64,000 bases of DNA from JAFDWI01 sp963764215 (GTDB lineage Bacteria; Actinomycetota; Acidimicrobiia; Acidimicrobiales; Iamiaceae): NCBI GenBank assembly GCA_963764215.1, contig CAVXRS010000005.1, positions 558,001 through 622,000 on the forward strand, written 5' to 3'. The position numbers and the translations under genes were made by a program. Shown here piece by piece: positions 44,705-52,241 of this stretch; positions within the stretch are counted from its first letter, which is position 1; every line of letters starts with the position of its first letter. The notes under the pieces are model-generated. The model was given only the letters and a program-made list of their open reading frames with translations. It made no database searches and was not told where the DNA came from.

Positions 44705-45127
44705 GTGCTCGCCATCGGGATCTACGTCGTCGCGGCGATCGCCGTGGTGGTCATCGGACTCGTCGCGGTGGGCCGCGAGACCTTCATCGCCTCGCACACG
44801 ATCCGCCAGGCCGTGTTCGACATGAACGAAGCGGTCGACTTCGTTTCCGAGGGCCTGGACGACCGGTCCGCGGGACGTCTCACGCCCGATGATGTGCGCT
44901 GGATCCTCCAGGTGGACGCGGATCTGATCGAGGAGGCGGCCGGAGGTTCGGAACGGATTCTCGACGCTGACGAGGCGGCGGCCGCGGTGCTGGTGCGTCT
45001 GGACGGCGAGCGGCTCGCCAACATCGACGAACAGGATGTCGCCGCCGTCCTCACCCTGCGCAGCCGCTACCTCGAGGCGATCGGCGCAGTCGGAGCGCGA
45101 GCAGCCGGACCGATCAGTCGGCGCTGA
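44705..45127 (+). CDS. Small single-helix membrane protein of unknown function
   Basis: The 140-residue protein has an N-terminal membrane helix (about 3-22, IGIYVVAAIAVVVIGLVAVG) followed by a soluble, acidic, mostly helical region (FDMNEAVDFVSEGL, LTPDDVRWILQVDADLIEE). The GTG start follows a TAAGCT box by 6 nt. Its 3' end overlaps the convergent lipoprotein gene by about 14 nt. No family recognised. Confidence 0.72.
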   Translation: MLAIGIYVVAAIAVVVIGLVAVGRETFIASHTIRQAVFDMNEAVDFVSEGLDDRSAGRLTPDDVRWILQVDADLIEEAAGGSERILDADEAAAAVLVRLDGERLANIDEQDVAAVLTLRSRYLEAIGAVGARAAGPISRR

Positions 45128-46660
45128 CCGTGACCGTCAGGGGTTGCCGGGCGCGGGCTGCGATCCTCCCGCCGAAGCCCATCAACGCGGCGCGCTCGAG
45201 CAGCATTCGAGGCCCACATCGATCCGCCGAAGTACCGGTCCCGGGTCGCGGTGACCGTTGCGGGGCTGGCCGTGAGGGTCGGGTCGGTGACCAGGGTCTG
45301 GGTGCCGGTCAGATCGACGCCGCTCTGGCCCCATTTGCTGGTGTCCCCGGTGCAGGTCGACGTCGGACTCGCGTCGTCGTAGCTGCTGGTCGCGGTCAGC
45401 CCGGACTCGCTCGTGTCCAGGTCGTAGCTGGTCACGACCGAACCGTTCTCGCCGCCGACCAACTGCCACAGCGCGGGGAGCGGTTGACCGGTCTGGGCGG
45501 TGATCGGGGTCACGGTGTCCGCTTGGCCGTCCACGGTGACCCCGCCGGGGTTCGCCGGGTCGAAATACTGCAGGGCCAGCCCGGTCCTGTAGTCCGTCGC
45601 CTGCCCGAAGCTGGGCAGACCGGCGTGTCCGCGTAGCTCGGTGACCGTGTGGGTCCACTGTGGATAGAAGATCTGGGTGTTGACCGTGTACTTGTAGCTG
45701 TTGGCTCCCAGGTACGACCGAAGCGCCCTGACCGGGCCGGAGATGTTCACGATGAAGGCACCTTCTCCGGTGTCCTTCCCGTCGAAGGTGTCCTCGGTCC
45801 GCCCACAGAAGACCTTGGCAAAGTACTTGGCCCGGTCGATCAGGTTCGATGCTGACGTCCCTGCAGCTTTGGCCGTCATCGAATCGTTGAGCCACCGGTC
45901 GGAGAACCCGAGCGAGTACGCGGGGGTGTCTACGGTGGAGTGTTCGGGATTCAACCCCCAGGAATTGTTCGGGGCGAGCGACGACGTGCCCATCTTGTAG
46001 GTGCCCCGGTAGGTCCCCGAGTCCAGACTGAAGGTGTAGTGCACACCGGTGCTTCCGGCCGCGGGCAGGGCTCAGTATTCTGCTGCGGAACAGGTAGACG
46101 TAGCCGGTCGCCGTGGAGTCGAGTGGGTCGTGCACCTCGACCTGCTCCCGGCTGGCACCGTCGACTCCGCCTGGATTCTCGACCGAGGAATCGGCTCGAC
46201 GTCCGGCCTCGTTCGCCAGCAGGGAAACCTGGTCGTTCGCGTCGAGGGTCGGATCGGAATCCCGCGGTGTGTAGGTGTCGGTCGACGTGTAGCCCGGCGT
46301 GCCGGACGGTGGTGGCGTGTACACGAGCATCTTGTACGGCGTGGTGGTGCCGTACAGGTCGGGCCAGGCGCTCTGCGGGAGGTGGTACAGGACACCTGGA
46401 CTGACCAGATCACGTTCGTCGACCTGGACGGGCACCTGATGCCAGGACCGCCCGTCCCAGGCGAAGGCGACGATCTGCCACGGATCCACGCCGTTCAACT
46501 TCGTCAGGGCGCTGCCGCTGAACACCACCGGATCGTCCCGCCGGGCCGCCAACGTCGAACCATACGTCGTGTTGCACCCGGAAAGCGCGAACGCGGCCGC
46601 CGCCAGCACGGCAACCGCCGCGATGGCCGGATAGCGTCGCCGTCGAGGACTCGTCGTCAT
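45114..46660 (-). CDS. Large secreted lipoprotein of unknown function (two frameshifts)
   Basis: The signal peptide (RRRRYPAIAAVAVLAAAAFA) ends in a lipobox, ALSGC, so the mature protein should be lipid-anchored. The first frame (DDPVVFSGSALTKLNGVDPW, SWHQVPVQVDERDLVSPG, SDPTLDANDQVSLLANEAG) continues to about 46070. The second frame carries MHYTFSLDSGTYRGTYKMG, IFYPQWTHTVTELRGHAGLP and so on to about 45200. A third frame gives MLLERAALMGFGGRIAARA and ends QPLTVTVSAD. Total is about 515 residues. The DANDQVSLLANEAG piece hints at a beta-rich extracellular fold. No family assigned. Confidence 0.72.
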
Positions 46661-46668
46661 GGGCTGGG

Positions 46669-46674
46669 ACGGTA
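46669..46674 (-). promoter_or_regulatory. -10 box of the lipoprotein gene (probable leaderless promoter)
   Basis: TACCGT on the minus strand, 8 nt before the ATG at 46660. Confidence 0.4.
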
Positions 46675-46812
46675 GCAAGGCGACGATCCCGCGGCAACGG
46701 AGAGGTCAGCAGCCGATCCGATCGGCTGATCGACGTGCCGCGACAGGCGCAGTGGTCCCCGCTCGAGTCGTCGCCACGGGCCCGCCCCGGGCGTTGGACG
46801 ACCGGTTCCGAC

Positions 46813-46818
46813 TAGCAT
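46813..46818 (+). promoter_or_regulatory. -10 box of the gene at 46827 (probable leaderless promoter)
   Basis: TAGCAT, 8 nt before the ATG at 46827. Confidence 0.4.
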
Positions 46819-46826
46819 CCCAGCCC

Positions 46827-47042
46827 ATGGCGAGACCCACCAGGTTCGAGGATTTCCGCTGGCTCGGAGACAAACGCACCCAACGCGTGCACGACCTGGA
46901 CCACTGCGACCAGTCGGTGATCGACGAGCTGATGGAATCAGGACAATTCGCGAGCTTCGGACCCGACACCATCGACGAGGCCCGCAATCGCTGCTACCGA
47001 CCGTGCGACTGTGCAGGGGCGGTCGCGGCCCGCGCCGCCTGA
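46827..47042 (+). CDS. Small conserved-looking protein of unknown function
   Basis: The 71-residue protein starts ARPTRFEDFRWLGDKRTQRVHDL and ends with a Cys cluster (RNRCYRPCDC). Charged and aromatic residues in the first 50 positions, the TAGCAT box 8 nt upstream and good codon use support a real gene. It lies 25 nt before the alpha/beta hydrolase gene and may be in one operon with it. The closely spaced cysteines might bind metal. Confidence 0.6.
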   Translation: MARPTRFEDFRWLGDKRTQRVHDLDHCDQSVIDELMESGQFASFGPDTIDEARNRCYRPCDCAGAVAARAA

Positions 47043-47067
47043 ACCGGGACGCGGCGACCGGCGGACC

Positions 47068-47836
47068 ATGGAGCGACGGTTCGATTCCGACGGTGTCGAG
47101 CTGGTCGGTGAACTCGTCGAACCTGCCGAAGGGAGAGAGTCCCCGCCGACCCTGGTGCTCTGTCACGGCTATCCGGATCCATCGGTCGGGCACACCGGAG
47201 CCGGCCTGGACCTGAGCGAGTTGGCGGCCCGCATCTCCTCGACCATGAATTGGCGGACCTTCACGTTCCGCTTCCGGGGGTGCGGGGCTTCGGGAGGGAA
47301 CTTCTCGCTCGGCGGGTGGCAGCGGGACATCCTGGCGGCCATCGACCACCTCGAGGCGACGACCGGCGCCGAACGGGTGTGGCTGGCGGGGTTCGGTACC
47401 GGGGGAGGGCTCTGTGTGAGTGCCGCGGCCCGGCTCCAGGGCCGGGTCGAGGGGGTGGCGACCCTGGGCGCACCCGCCGACTTCGACGACTGGGCTTCCC
47501 ACACCCGCCGACTCATCCAGCACAGCCGACGCATCGGGGTCATCCGCGACCCCGACTTTCCCGAATCACGCGATGCCTGGGTGGAACCGATTCGGACACC
47601 TGCGTCCCGCCGACGATGCCGCGAACCTCGGCGGTATTCCGATGTTGGTGATGCACGGAGCGGACGACGAGAGCGTGCCGGTGTTCGATGCCCGGGTCCT
47701 CGCCGACGCCCATGGCACCGCCGAGTTGCGGATCATCGCCGGGGCGGGCCACGGGCTCTGGTACGACCCGAGGGCGATTGCCATCCTGCTCGGCTGGCTC
47801 GACCGGTCGCAGGCACGTCGATCCGCCACGTCCTGA
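47068..47836 (+). CDS. Alpha/beta hydrolase-fold protein lacking the nucleophile Ser (one frameshift)
   Basis: The first frame has PTLVLCHGYPDPSVG (oxyanion loop), FTFRFRGCGASGGNFSLGGW and the nucleophile elbow AGFGTGGGLC, in which the usual G-x-Ser-x-G is Gly-Phe-Gly-Thr-Gly. After about 47585 the frame changes and continues GIPMLVMHGADDESVPV (acid) and ELRIIAGAGHGLWYD (His). Joined length is about 255 residues. The missing Ser means ordinary esterase chemistry is doubtful. ATG at 47068, gap of 25 nt from the small upstream gene. Confidence 0.82.
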
Positions 47837-47848
47837 CCGGGGCGCAGC

Positions 47849-48430
47849 TCAGTCTGCCTTGGAGCGGCCCTTCGCCTTCTGCTGCTTCTTCCACTCGCGG
47901 ACGCGGGCAAGACCCTCGGCCGAGTCGATGTCGGCGACCGAGCGTGGGGTGTCGTCGGCGAACGGCCCGGCAGCGACCTCCCAACCGTCCGGTTCGACGC
48001 CGAACCGCTTGGCGAGCACGGCGATGAAGATGCGGGACTTCTCGTCCCCGAAGCCCGGAAGGGCGCGGAGCCGCTCGAACAGCTCGGCACCGTCGGCCGC
48101 TTCGGTCCAGATGCGTTCGGTGTCGCCGTCGTACTGCTCGACGATGGCGGTGGCCAGTGCCCGGGCGCGCTTGCCCATCGACCCGGGGAACCGGTGAATG
48201 GCGGGTTTGTCCCGAAATGCCGCGTCGAAGACGGCCGGATCGCACGCGACGATCGAATCAGGTGTCAGGGTTCCGCCCAGCCGCTCGCGCAACAGGTACG
48301 GGCCGGCGAACGCCTTCTCCATGGTGATCTGCTGATCGAGCATCATGCCGAGGAGTCGGGAGAACGGATCGGCGACGAGGAGTCCGTCCATGTCTTCGTC
48401 GCCAGTCACGGGGAAGGAAGGCGCGGCCAT
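47849..48430 (-). CDS. HhH-GPD-type DNA glycosylase-like protein
   Basis: The 193-residue protein resembles the uncharacterised HhH-GPD family related to base-excision DNA glycosylases. It has SRLLGMMLDQQITMEKAF at the N-terminus and a helix-hairpin-helix ALPGFGDEKSRIFIAVLAK near 125. The usual catalytic Lys after the hairpin is not evident, and the C-terminus is Lys/Arg-rich (REWKKQQKAKG). The ATG at 48430 is 6 nt after TAGTCT; a GTG at 48433 is too close to that box. It is convergent with the hydrolase gene. Confidence 0.83.
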   Translation of the reverse strand: MAAPSFPVTGDEDMDGLLVADPFSRLLGMMLDQQITMEKAFAGPYLLRERLGGTLTPDSIVACDPAVFDAAFRDKPAIHRFPGSMGKRARALATAIVEQYDGDTERIWTEAADGAELFERLRALPGFGDEKSRIFIAVLAKRFGVEPDGWEVAAGPFADDTPRSVADIDSAEGLARVREWKKQQKAKGRSKAD

Positions 48431-48436
48431 CACCAG

Positions 48437-48442
48437 AGACTA
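48437..48442 (-). promoter_or_regulatory. -10 box of the HhH-GPD gene (probable leaderless promoter)
   Basis: TAGTCT on the minus strand, 6 nt before the ATG at 48430. Confidence 0.5.
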
Positions 48443-48649
48443 CCCCCACGGTATGCGCACAAGGGCCGGTCCAACACGTCGTTCCGATTCGGCCTGGGTT
48501 CTTCTCGGACGCTGGTGGTTTGGGATTTGCAGGTTGCGTCGGCCTGGGATTGCGCATCCGAAGTAGGCGGTTTCGATCTCGTCGGGTTGAGGTTGTCGAG
48601 CTCATTGTGGAACTGGTCAGGGCGTGATGGCAGCCATGCTGGCTGCCGT

Positions 48650-49047
48650 TGACACAGCCGCCACGTGTGGCTCGCCGATCTGCCCGAAGGCCACACCGTC
48701 CCGCGACGCCCGCGGCGGTCGGCGAGAACTTCGAACGCATCCGAACCGGGCTGCGTCGCACGCTCACCTTGGACCAAGGATCCGGAATGGCTCCCCGCCA
48801 CCAGGTCGCCCAAGGGTGGGAAATCGACGTGTACTTCGCCGAGCCACGCTCGCCCTGGCAACGCCCCACCAACGACAACGGCAACAGACTCCTGCGCCGC
48901 TGGTTCCCCAACAACTCCAACTTATCCGTTCACGGACCCGACACCCACGACCACGTCGGATACCGCATCAACACCATCCCACGACACTCACTCGACTGGG
49001 ACACCGCACACGACCGCTACCATGCCGCAGCCGCGATGACCGATTGA
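48650..49047 (+). mobile_element. IS30-family transposase remnant
   Basis: Only the C-terminal catalytic part of an IS30 transposase remains. WLADLPEGHTVPRR reads in one frame and GENFERIRTGLRRTLTLDQGSGMAP, IDVYFAEPRSPWQRPTND and NRLLRRWFPNNSNLSVHG read in another. The second catalytic Asp (TLDQG) is present, but the final catalytic Glu of the TNEN motif is Asp (TNDN). The N-terminal DNA-binding part is missing, and nothing recognisable lies between 48434 and 48650 apart from a 7-bp hairpin (GGCAGCC/GGCTGCC, 48629-48647). The element is inactive and marks the left edge of the accessory island. Confidence 0.78.
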
Positions 49048-49087
49048 AGTCGCCGTCCTGTAGAGCGTCCACTGCTTCAGCCCCGGA

Positions 49088-49132
49088 AGGTCCCCCGGTT
49101 TTGTCCACCCTGCCCGTGAAACCGGGGGACCT
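49088..49132. repeat. 14-bp perfect inverted repeat with 17-nt loop
   Basis: AGGTCCCCCGGTTT (49088-49101) and its exact complement (49119-49132) could form a very stable hairpin. It lies 40 nt after the IS30 remnant and 20 nt before the next promoter. It may be abutted IS ends or a terminator insulating the island genes; no T-run follows. Confidence 0.7.
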
Positions 49133-49151
49133 CCAGATGCTCGTCGTTCCC

Positions 49152-49180
49152 TTGACTCAATCCGACTACCCACATATGGT
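49152..49180 (+). promoter_or_regulatory. Sigma70-type promoter of the secreted protein gene
   Basis: TTGACT at 49152-49157 and TATGGT at 49175-49180 are separated by 17 nt, close to consensus. The leader to the ATG at 49235 is about 48 nt. Confidence 0.65.
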
Positions 49181-49234
49181 CGAATCGTCGCTGGACAGAC
49201 GACGCACAAACGCGAACCTCCCATCGGGGGCTTC

Positions 49235-50539
49235 ATGAAGGTGAAGGGGCATGGCAAACGGGCGGCATCGGCTTCCTTGGCGGGTGCCGCCCTCACCGCC
49301 TTCGCTCTACCGAGCGCTGCGGGCGCAGCTGGGGCGGGTAGGGCGGATCAAACCGACACCGCTCCCATCATCTGGACTGGTCAAGCCTCGGACAAATCCA
49401 GCGCCACGATCATAACGGGTCGCGTCGACCCGGTTGATCCTTCCGCCGACCCTTCGGCGTCAGAGCCGTTTGTCAACCTCAGCGAGGCGACAGCCGGCAA
49501 GGCGGGAACGTATGTGCTTCGTGCCACTCCCGGCGATTGGTACCGACGGCTTGCCGATCAGGATGGCTGGGTTCGCCTCACCCTGATCGCGGGCGAGCCA
49601 GCTCAAGTCGGCCTCGGGCTACTCCACGTCCGCTGGGTAGCTGATGGACCGGGTGGGATCGGACATTGGGTGACACAAGATGGCACCGCGGGAAAGGACG
49701 CCCCCAACTCAGTCACGAACTCAGCGTACACGCCTTCGACCGACCCGTTGACGGACACACGCGCCGAGACAATCAGAATGACCCCGATTCCGGAAAACGC
49801 CTCAGGGTGGTCGACGCAGGGTGACGTTCACCCGAGTTCGGCCTTGTCGACGGGATATTCGTGCTACGGATCACAAACCTACGTAGCCGAGTCCAATAAC
49901 TGGGTGAACCTCGGAAAATACTACAATACCTCGGGGCCTACCGAAGAGTTCACCTACCAAACGTCGCACTCCACAGCCACCAGCTACGGGTTCTCGATTG
50001 GCGCCGCGACTGGCAGCTTTGCGGTCGGTGGAAATATCACGTTCGAAACCAGCTACTCTACAGGCGCACTGGGCGGCACGTCGATTGTAGCCGACGGCAC
50101 GAATCCCTGGGGTGCCGACCAAATCCAGGTGAATTACAGACTCTACGCCCTCACCAACTGTTATCCGAACGGCCAGCCACCAGCTTCGTATGGTGGGGCG
50201 ACAATGTACCTAGCCGTACCCCATCGATGGACCGGCGGCATCAAGAACGCACGCTGGAACGCAAGTTCACCGATCACACACGCGGCGTATCGCCAGACGG
50301 TGTATCCGCATTCGTCCATCGGGAGGAATTCGGGCAAGACCAGCACGTCGTCCTTGGGCGGCAGTGTCAACATTTCTGGCGCGGTGTTCTCAACGGGCGT
50401 CACGTCGACGTCTTCATCAAGCAGCGGATCGAAGGTTACGAGGCTCTGGGACAACTCGGGAACCACGACAAAGTACATCCAGGGGCAGACGGGAAAGCCG
50501 CAGTTCAGCGGAACGTTCGTCGTGCGTGGATGGAACTAA
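49235..50539 (+). CDS. Secreted beta-rich Ser/Thr-rich protein, possibly pore-forming-like
   Basis: The 434-residue protein has a Sec signal peptide (about 1-33). The first half (40-190) has IIWTGQASDKSSATIITGRV and TPGDWYRRLADQDGWVRLTL. The second half alternates polar and small hydrophobic residues (SHSTATSYGFSIGAATGSF, AVGGNITFETSYSTG), which would make long amphipathic strands like the insertion hairpin of aerolysin/ETX-MTX2 toxins. A second such run is GSVNISGAVFSTGVTSTSS. The toxin comparison is a pattern-based guess. Codon use is less GC-biased than in the core genes. The stop overlaps the next gene by 10 nt. Confidence 0.7.
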   Translation: MKVKGHGKRAASASLAGAALTAFALPSAAGAAGAGRADQTDTAPIIWTGQASDKSSATIITGRVDPVDPSADPSASEPFVNLSEATAGKAGTYVLRATPGDWYRRLADQDGWVRLTLIAGEPAQVGLGLLHVRWVADGPGGIGHWVTQDGTAGKDAPNSVTNSAYTPSTDPLTDTRAETIRMTPIPENASGWSTQGDVHPSSALSTGYSCYGSQTYVAESNNWVNLGKYYNTSGPTEEFTYQTSHSTATSYGFSIGAATGSFAVGGNITFETSYSTGALGGTSIVADGTNPWGADQIQVNYRLYALTNCYPNGQPPASYGGATMYLAVPHRWTGGIKNARWNASSPITHAAYRQTVYPHSSIGRNSGKTSTSSLGGSVNISGAVFSTGVTSTSSSSSGSKVTRLWDNSGTTTKYIQGQTGKPQFSGTFVVRGWN

Positions 50540-51279
50540 AGTCTCGCCGTTTAGCGGGTCGGAGATCCGGCCGATGGGTGGCATTCGTGGCATGCCTGTT
50601 GCTCGTTGGGTCACTCGCCGTGGCCTGCTCTCGGAAATCGAAGACACCGAATGTGCTTGCCCCGCAGATGGCCGATTCGTTCTCATTTATGCAAATTAAT
50701 CCGAGTAAATTCCGTTGGGCGACGGTCATGCCATTCTCGGTGCAGAACACATCAGACCGCCCCGTCCATATCGTTGCTGTTCACCCTTCCAAGCTTGTCA
50801 ACGTCAAGATTGGTGGGTTCTACATGATCGGACCCCGAGTTCCGTCACTGGCCAACGCGGTGCTCCGCGGATGGCCGCCAGTGAATGGGCCACCAAACAT
50901 ATCTCCGCTGAGCGACAAATCCAACCAGCCCTCCATGCCGACGCTGCACGAATTCCACAGGGTCGAGGGGTTCATCGTTCATGCGAAGCCCAAGGGGAAG
51001 GAGGCGCGTATCGCGTTCGGTCCTCATAGACTGTACTCAGACTTGTCAAATGAGGCAACCTTGGTGATGAAGTATCGGCTCGAAGCCGGGAAGCGGGTTG
51101 GCTTCGTCAAGGGATTTACGGTCGAGTATCGGATTTCGGGAGATCGATCTAGAACGTTGAGCGTACCAGAAAGCGCGATGGGGTTATGTCTCCCGTATAG
51201 TACAGGATCAGTGACGGAGAAGTGTAGCTTCAAGGCTGCAGCGAACGACCAGAGCGAAGGGGTAGCCAGTGCAAATTGA
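50530..51279 (+). CDS. Lipoprotein of unknown function
   Basis: The 249-residue protein begins MELKSRRLAGRRSGRWVAF, then a hydrophobic stretch with a lipobox-like LAVAC (Cys about 33), so it is probably lipid-anchored. The mature part is beta-rich with FSVQNTSDRPVHIVAVHPSK and two cysteines near the end (MGLCLPY, TEKCSFK). It overlaps the secreted protein gene and is likely translated with it, suggesting a joint role, possibly accessory or immunity-like. No family recognised. Codon use is AT-richer than average here. Confidence 0.65.
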   Translation: MELKSRRLAGRRSGRWVAFVACLLLVGSLAVACSRKSKTPNVLAPQMADSFSFMQINPSKFRWATVMPFSVQNTSDRPVHIVAVHPSKLVNVKIGGFYMIGPRVPSLANAVLRGWPPVNGPPNISPLSDKSNQPSMPTLHEFHRVEGFIVHAKPKGKEARIAFGPHRLYSDLSNEATLVMKYRLEAGKRVGFVKGFTVEYRISGDRSRTLSVPESAMGLCLPYSTGSVTEKCSFKAAANDQSEGVASAN

Positions 51280-51353
51280 TGTTGTATAGAATGATCTGAA
51301 TTGTATTGAGTATGTTGAATTCAAGCATCGATAAGTACAGGAGCTGAAGTCGA

Positions 51354-52178
51354 GTGAGCAATGTCGAATTGGTCCCTTGTGCGCTTGTTCCCCTGGAAAG
51401 CCTATATGAGATACTCTACTTGGGTGGCGCAGCTTCCGCTTGGCGAACCCGGGGGAGAACTGTGAGTATGGAGACCCTTGCCGGGCTTCTCATGGCCGAT
51501 AGCGACGCTTCATTTTGTGTGGTCGACAAGGGAGAGGGCGGAAGGCTTGTCGGACACGTGGGTCTGTACAATTGCGACCAAGTCAGTGGTGTGGCGAGCC
51601 TGGCTGCTTTTTTCGATCAGAGGGCGGTAGGGCGTGACTGGGTCATAGCGATCGGGCTGCGGAAGTTCCTGGACTACGTATTTCAGACGATCGGGCTTCG
51701 AAAAGTGCATTTCGAGATGCCGGATGCGAACTATGGGTCTTTGCGGGACCTGGTGGCGCGCATGAACGTCGTCCGTCTCGAAGGCGTCCTCCGCCGGCAT
51801 GTTCGTATTGGTGACGACTATCGCGATATGTATCAATTCGCGATCTGGGCTGAAGACTTCGCGGAGCTTGGGGTGCGAGCGAGCGATCAAGACGCCAAGC
51901 TCGGGTGTGACGGAAGTGGGTTCAGTCTGGTGGAGGCATGTTTGCGTGAGATGGGCAATCTCCCCGCCGGCCAGCTCGCCGGTGGAATGCGTTTTGTCGA
52001 AGACCTGGAGCTGGATTCGCTCGCGCTGATCGAGCTGTGGGCTGCGCTTGAGGACCGAGTGGAATCAAGGCTTCCGGACGACGCACTTGTCTCGGCTCGC
52101 TGCGTGCAGGACCTCGTGGAATTACTTGAACGAGCACCGGTCGACAGTGCGACTGTCGGGGTCACCTCGCAGAACTGA
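51354..52178 (+). CDS. GNAT acetyltransferase fused to an acyl carrier protein domain
   Basis: Residues about 1-175 resemble a RimJ/RimL-type GNAT domain (DASFCVVDKGEGGRLVGHVGLY, AVGRDWVIAIGLRKFLDYVFQ, LRKVHFEMPDANYGSLRDL). Residues about 190-265 resemble an acyl carrier protein (LREMGNLPAGQL, FVEDLELDSLALIELWAALE), with Ser222 of the DSL motif as the predicted phosphopantetheine site. A GNAT-ACP fusion suggests transfer of an acyl group to or from the carrier arm. No ketosynthase, adenylation enzyme or phosphopantetheinyl transferase is nearby. The GTG start has AGGAG 10 nt upstream. The 74-nt AT-rich gap before it may hold a promoter (TATAGA at 51285-51290). Confidence 0.78.
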   Translation: MSNVELVPCALVPLESLYEILYLGGAASAWRTRGRTVSMETLAGLLMADSDASFCVVDKGEGGRLVGHVGLYNCDQVSGVASLAAFFDQRAVGRDWVIAIGLRKFLDYVFQTIGLRKVHFEMPDANYGSLRDLVARMNVVRLEGVLRRHVRIGDDYRDMYQFAIWAEDFAELGVRASDQDAKLGCDGSGFSLVEACLREMGNLPAGQLAGGMRFVEDLELDSLALIELWAALEDRVESRLPDDALVSARCVQDLVELLERAPVDSATVGVTSQN

Positions 52179-52241
52179 CGGCAACACCGCCGCATCCGGG
52201 GGTGTATGGGGCCACTGCAGCCTGCCGGGTCATCGCTTCGA

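Noticed and set aside
48624..49238. Independent gene overlapping the IS30 remnant
   Set aside because: The translation is Arg/Pro/Thr-rich and a shadow of the transposase frame with no protein-like pattern.
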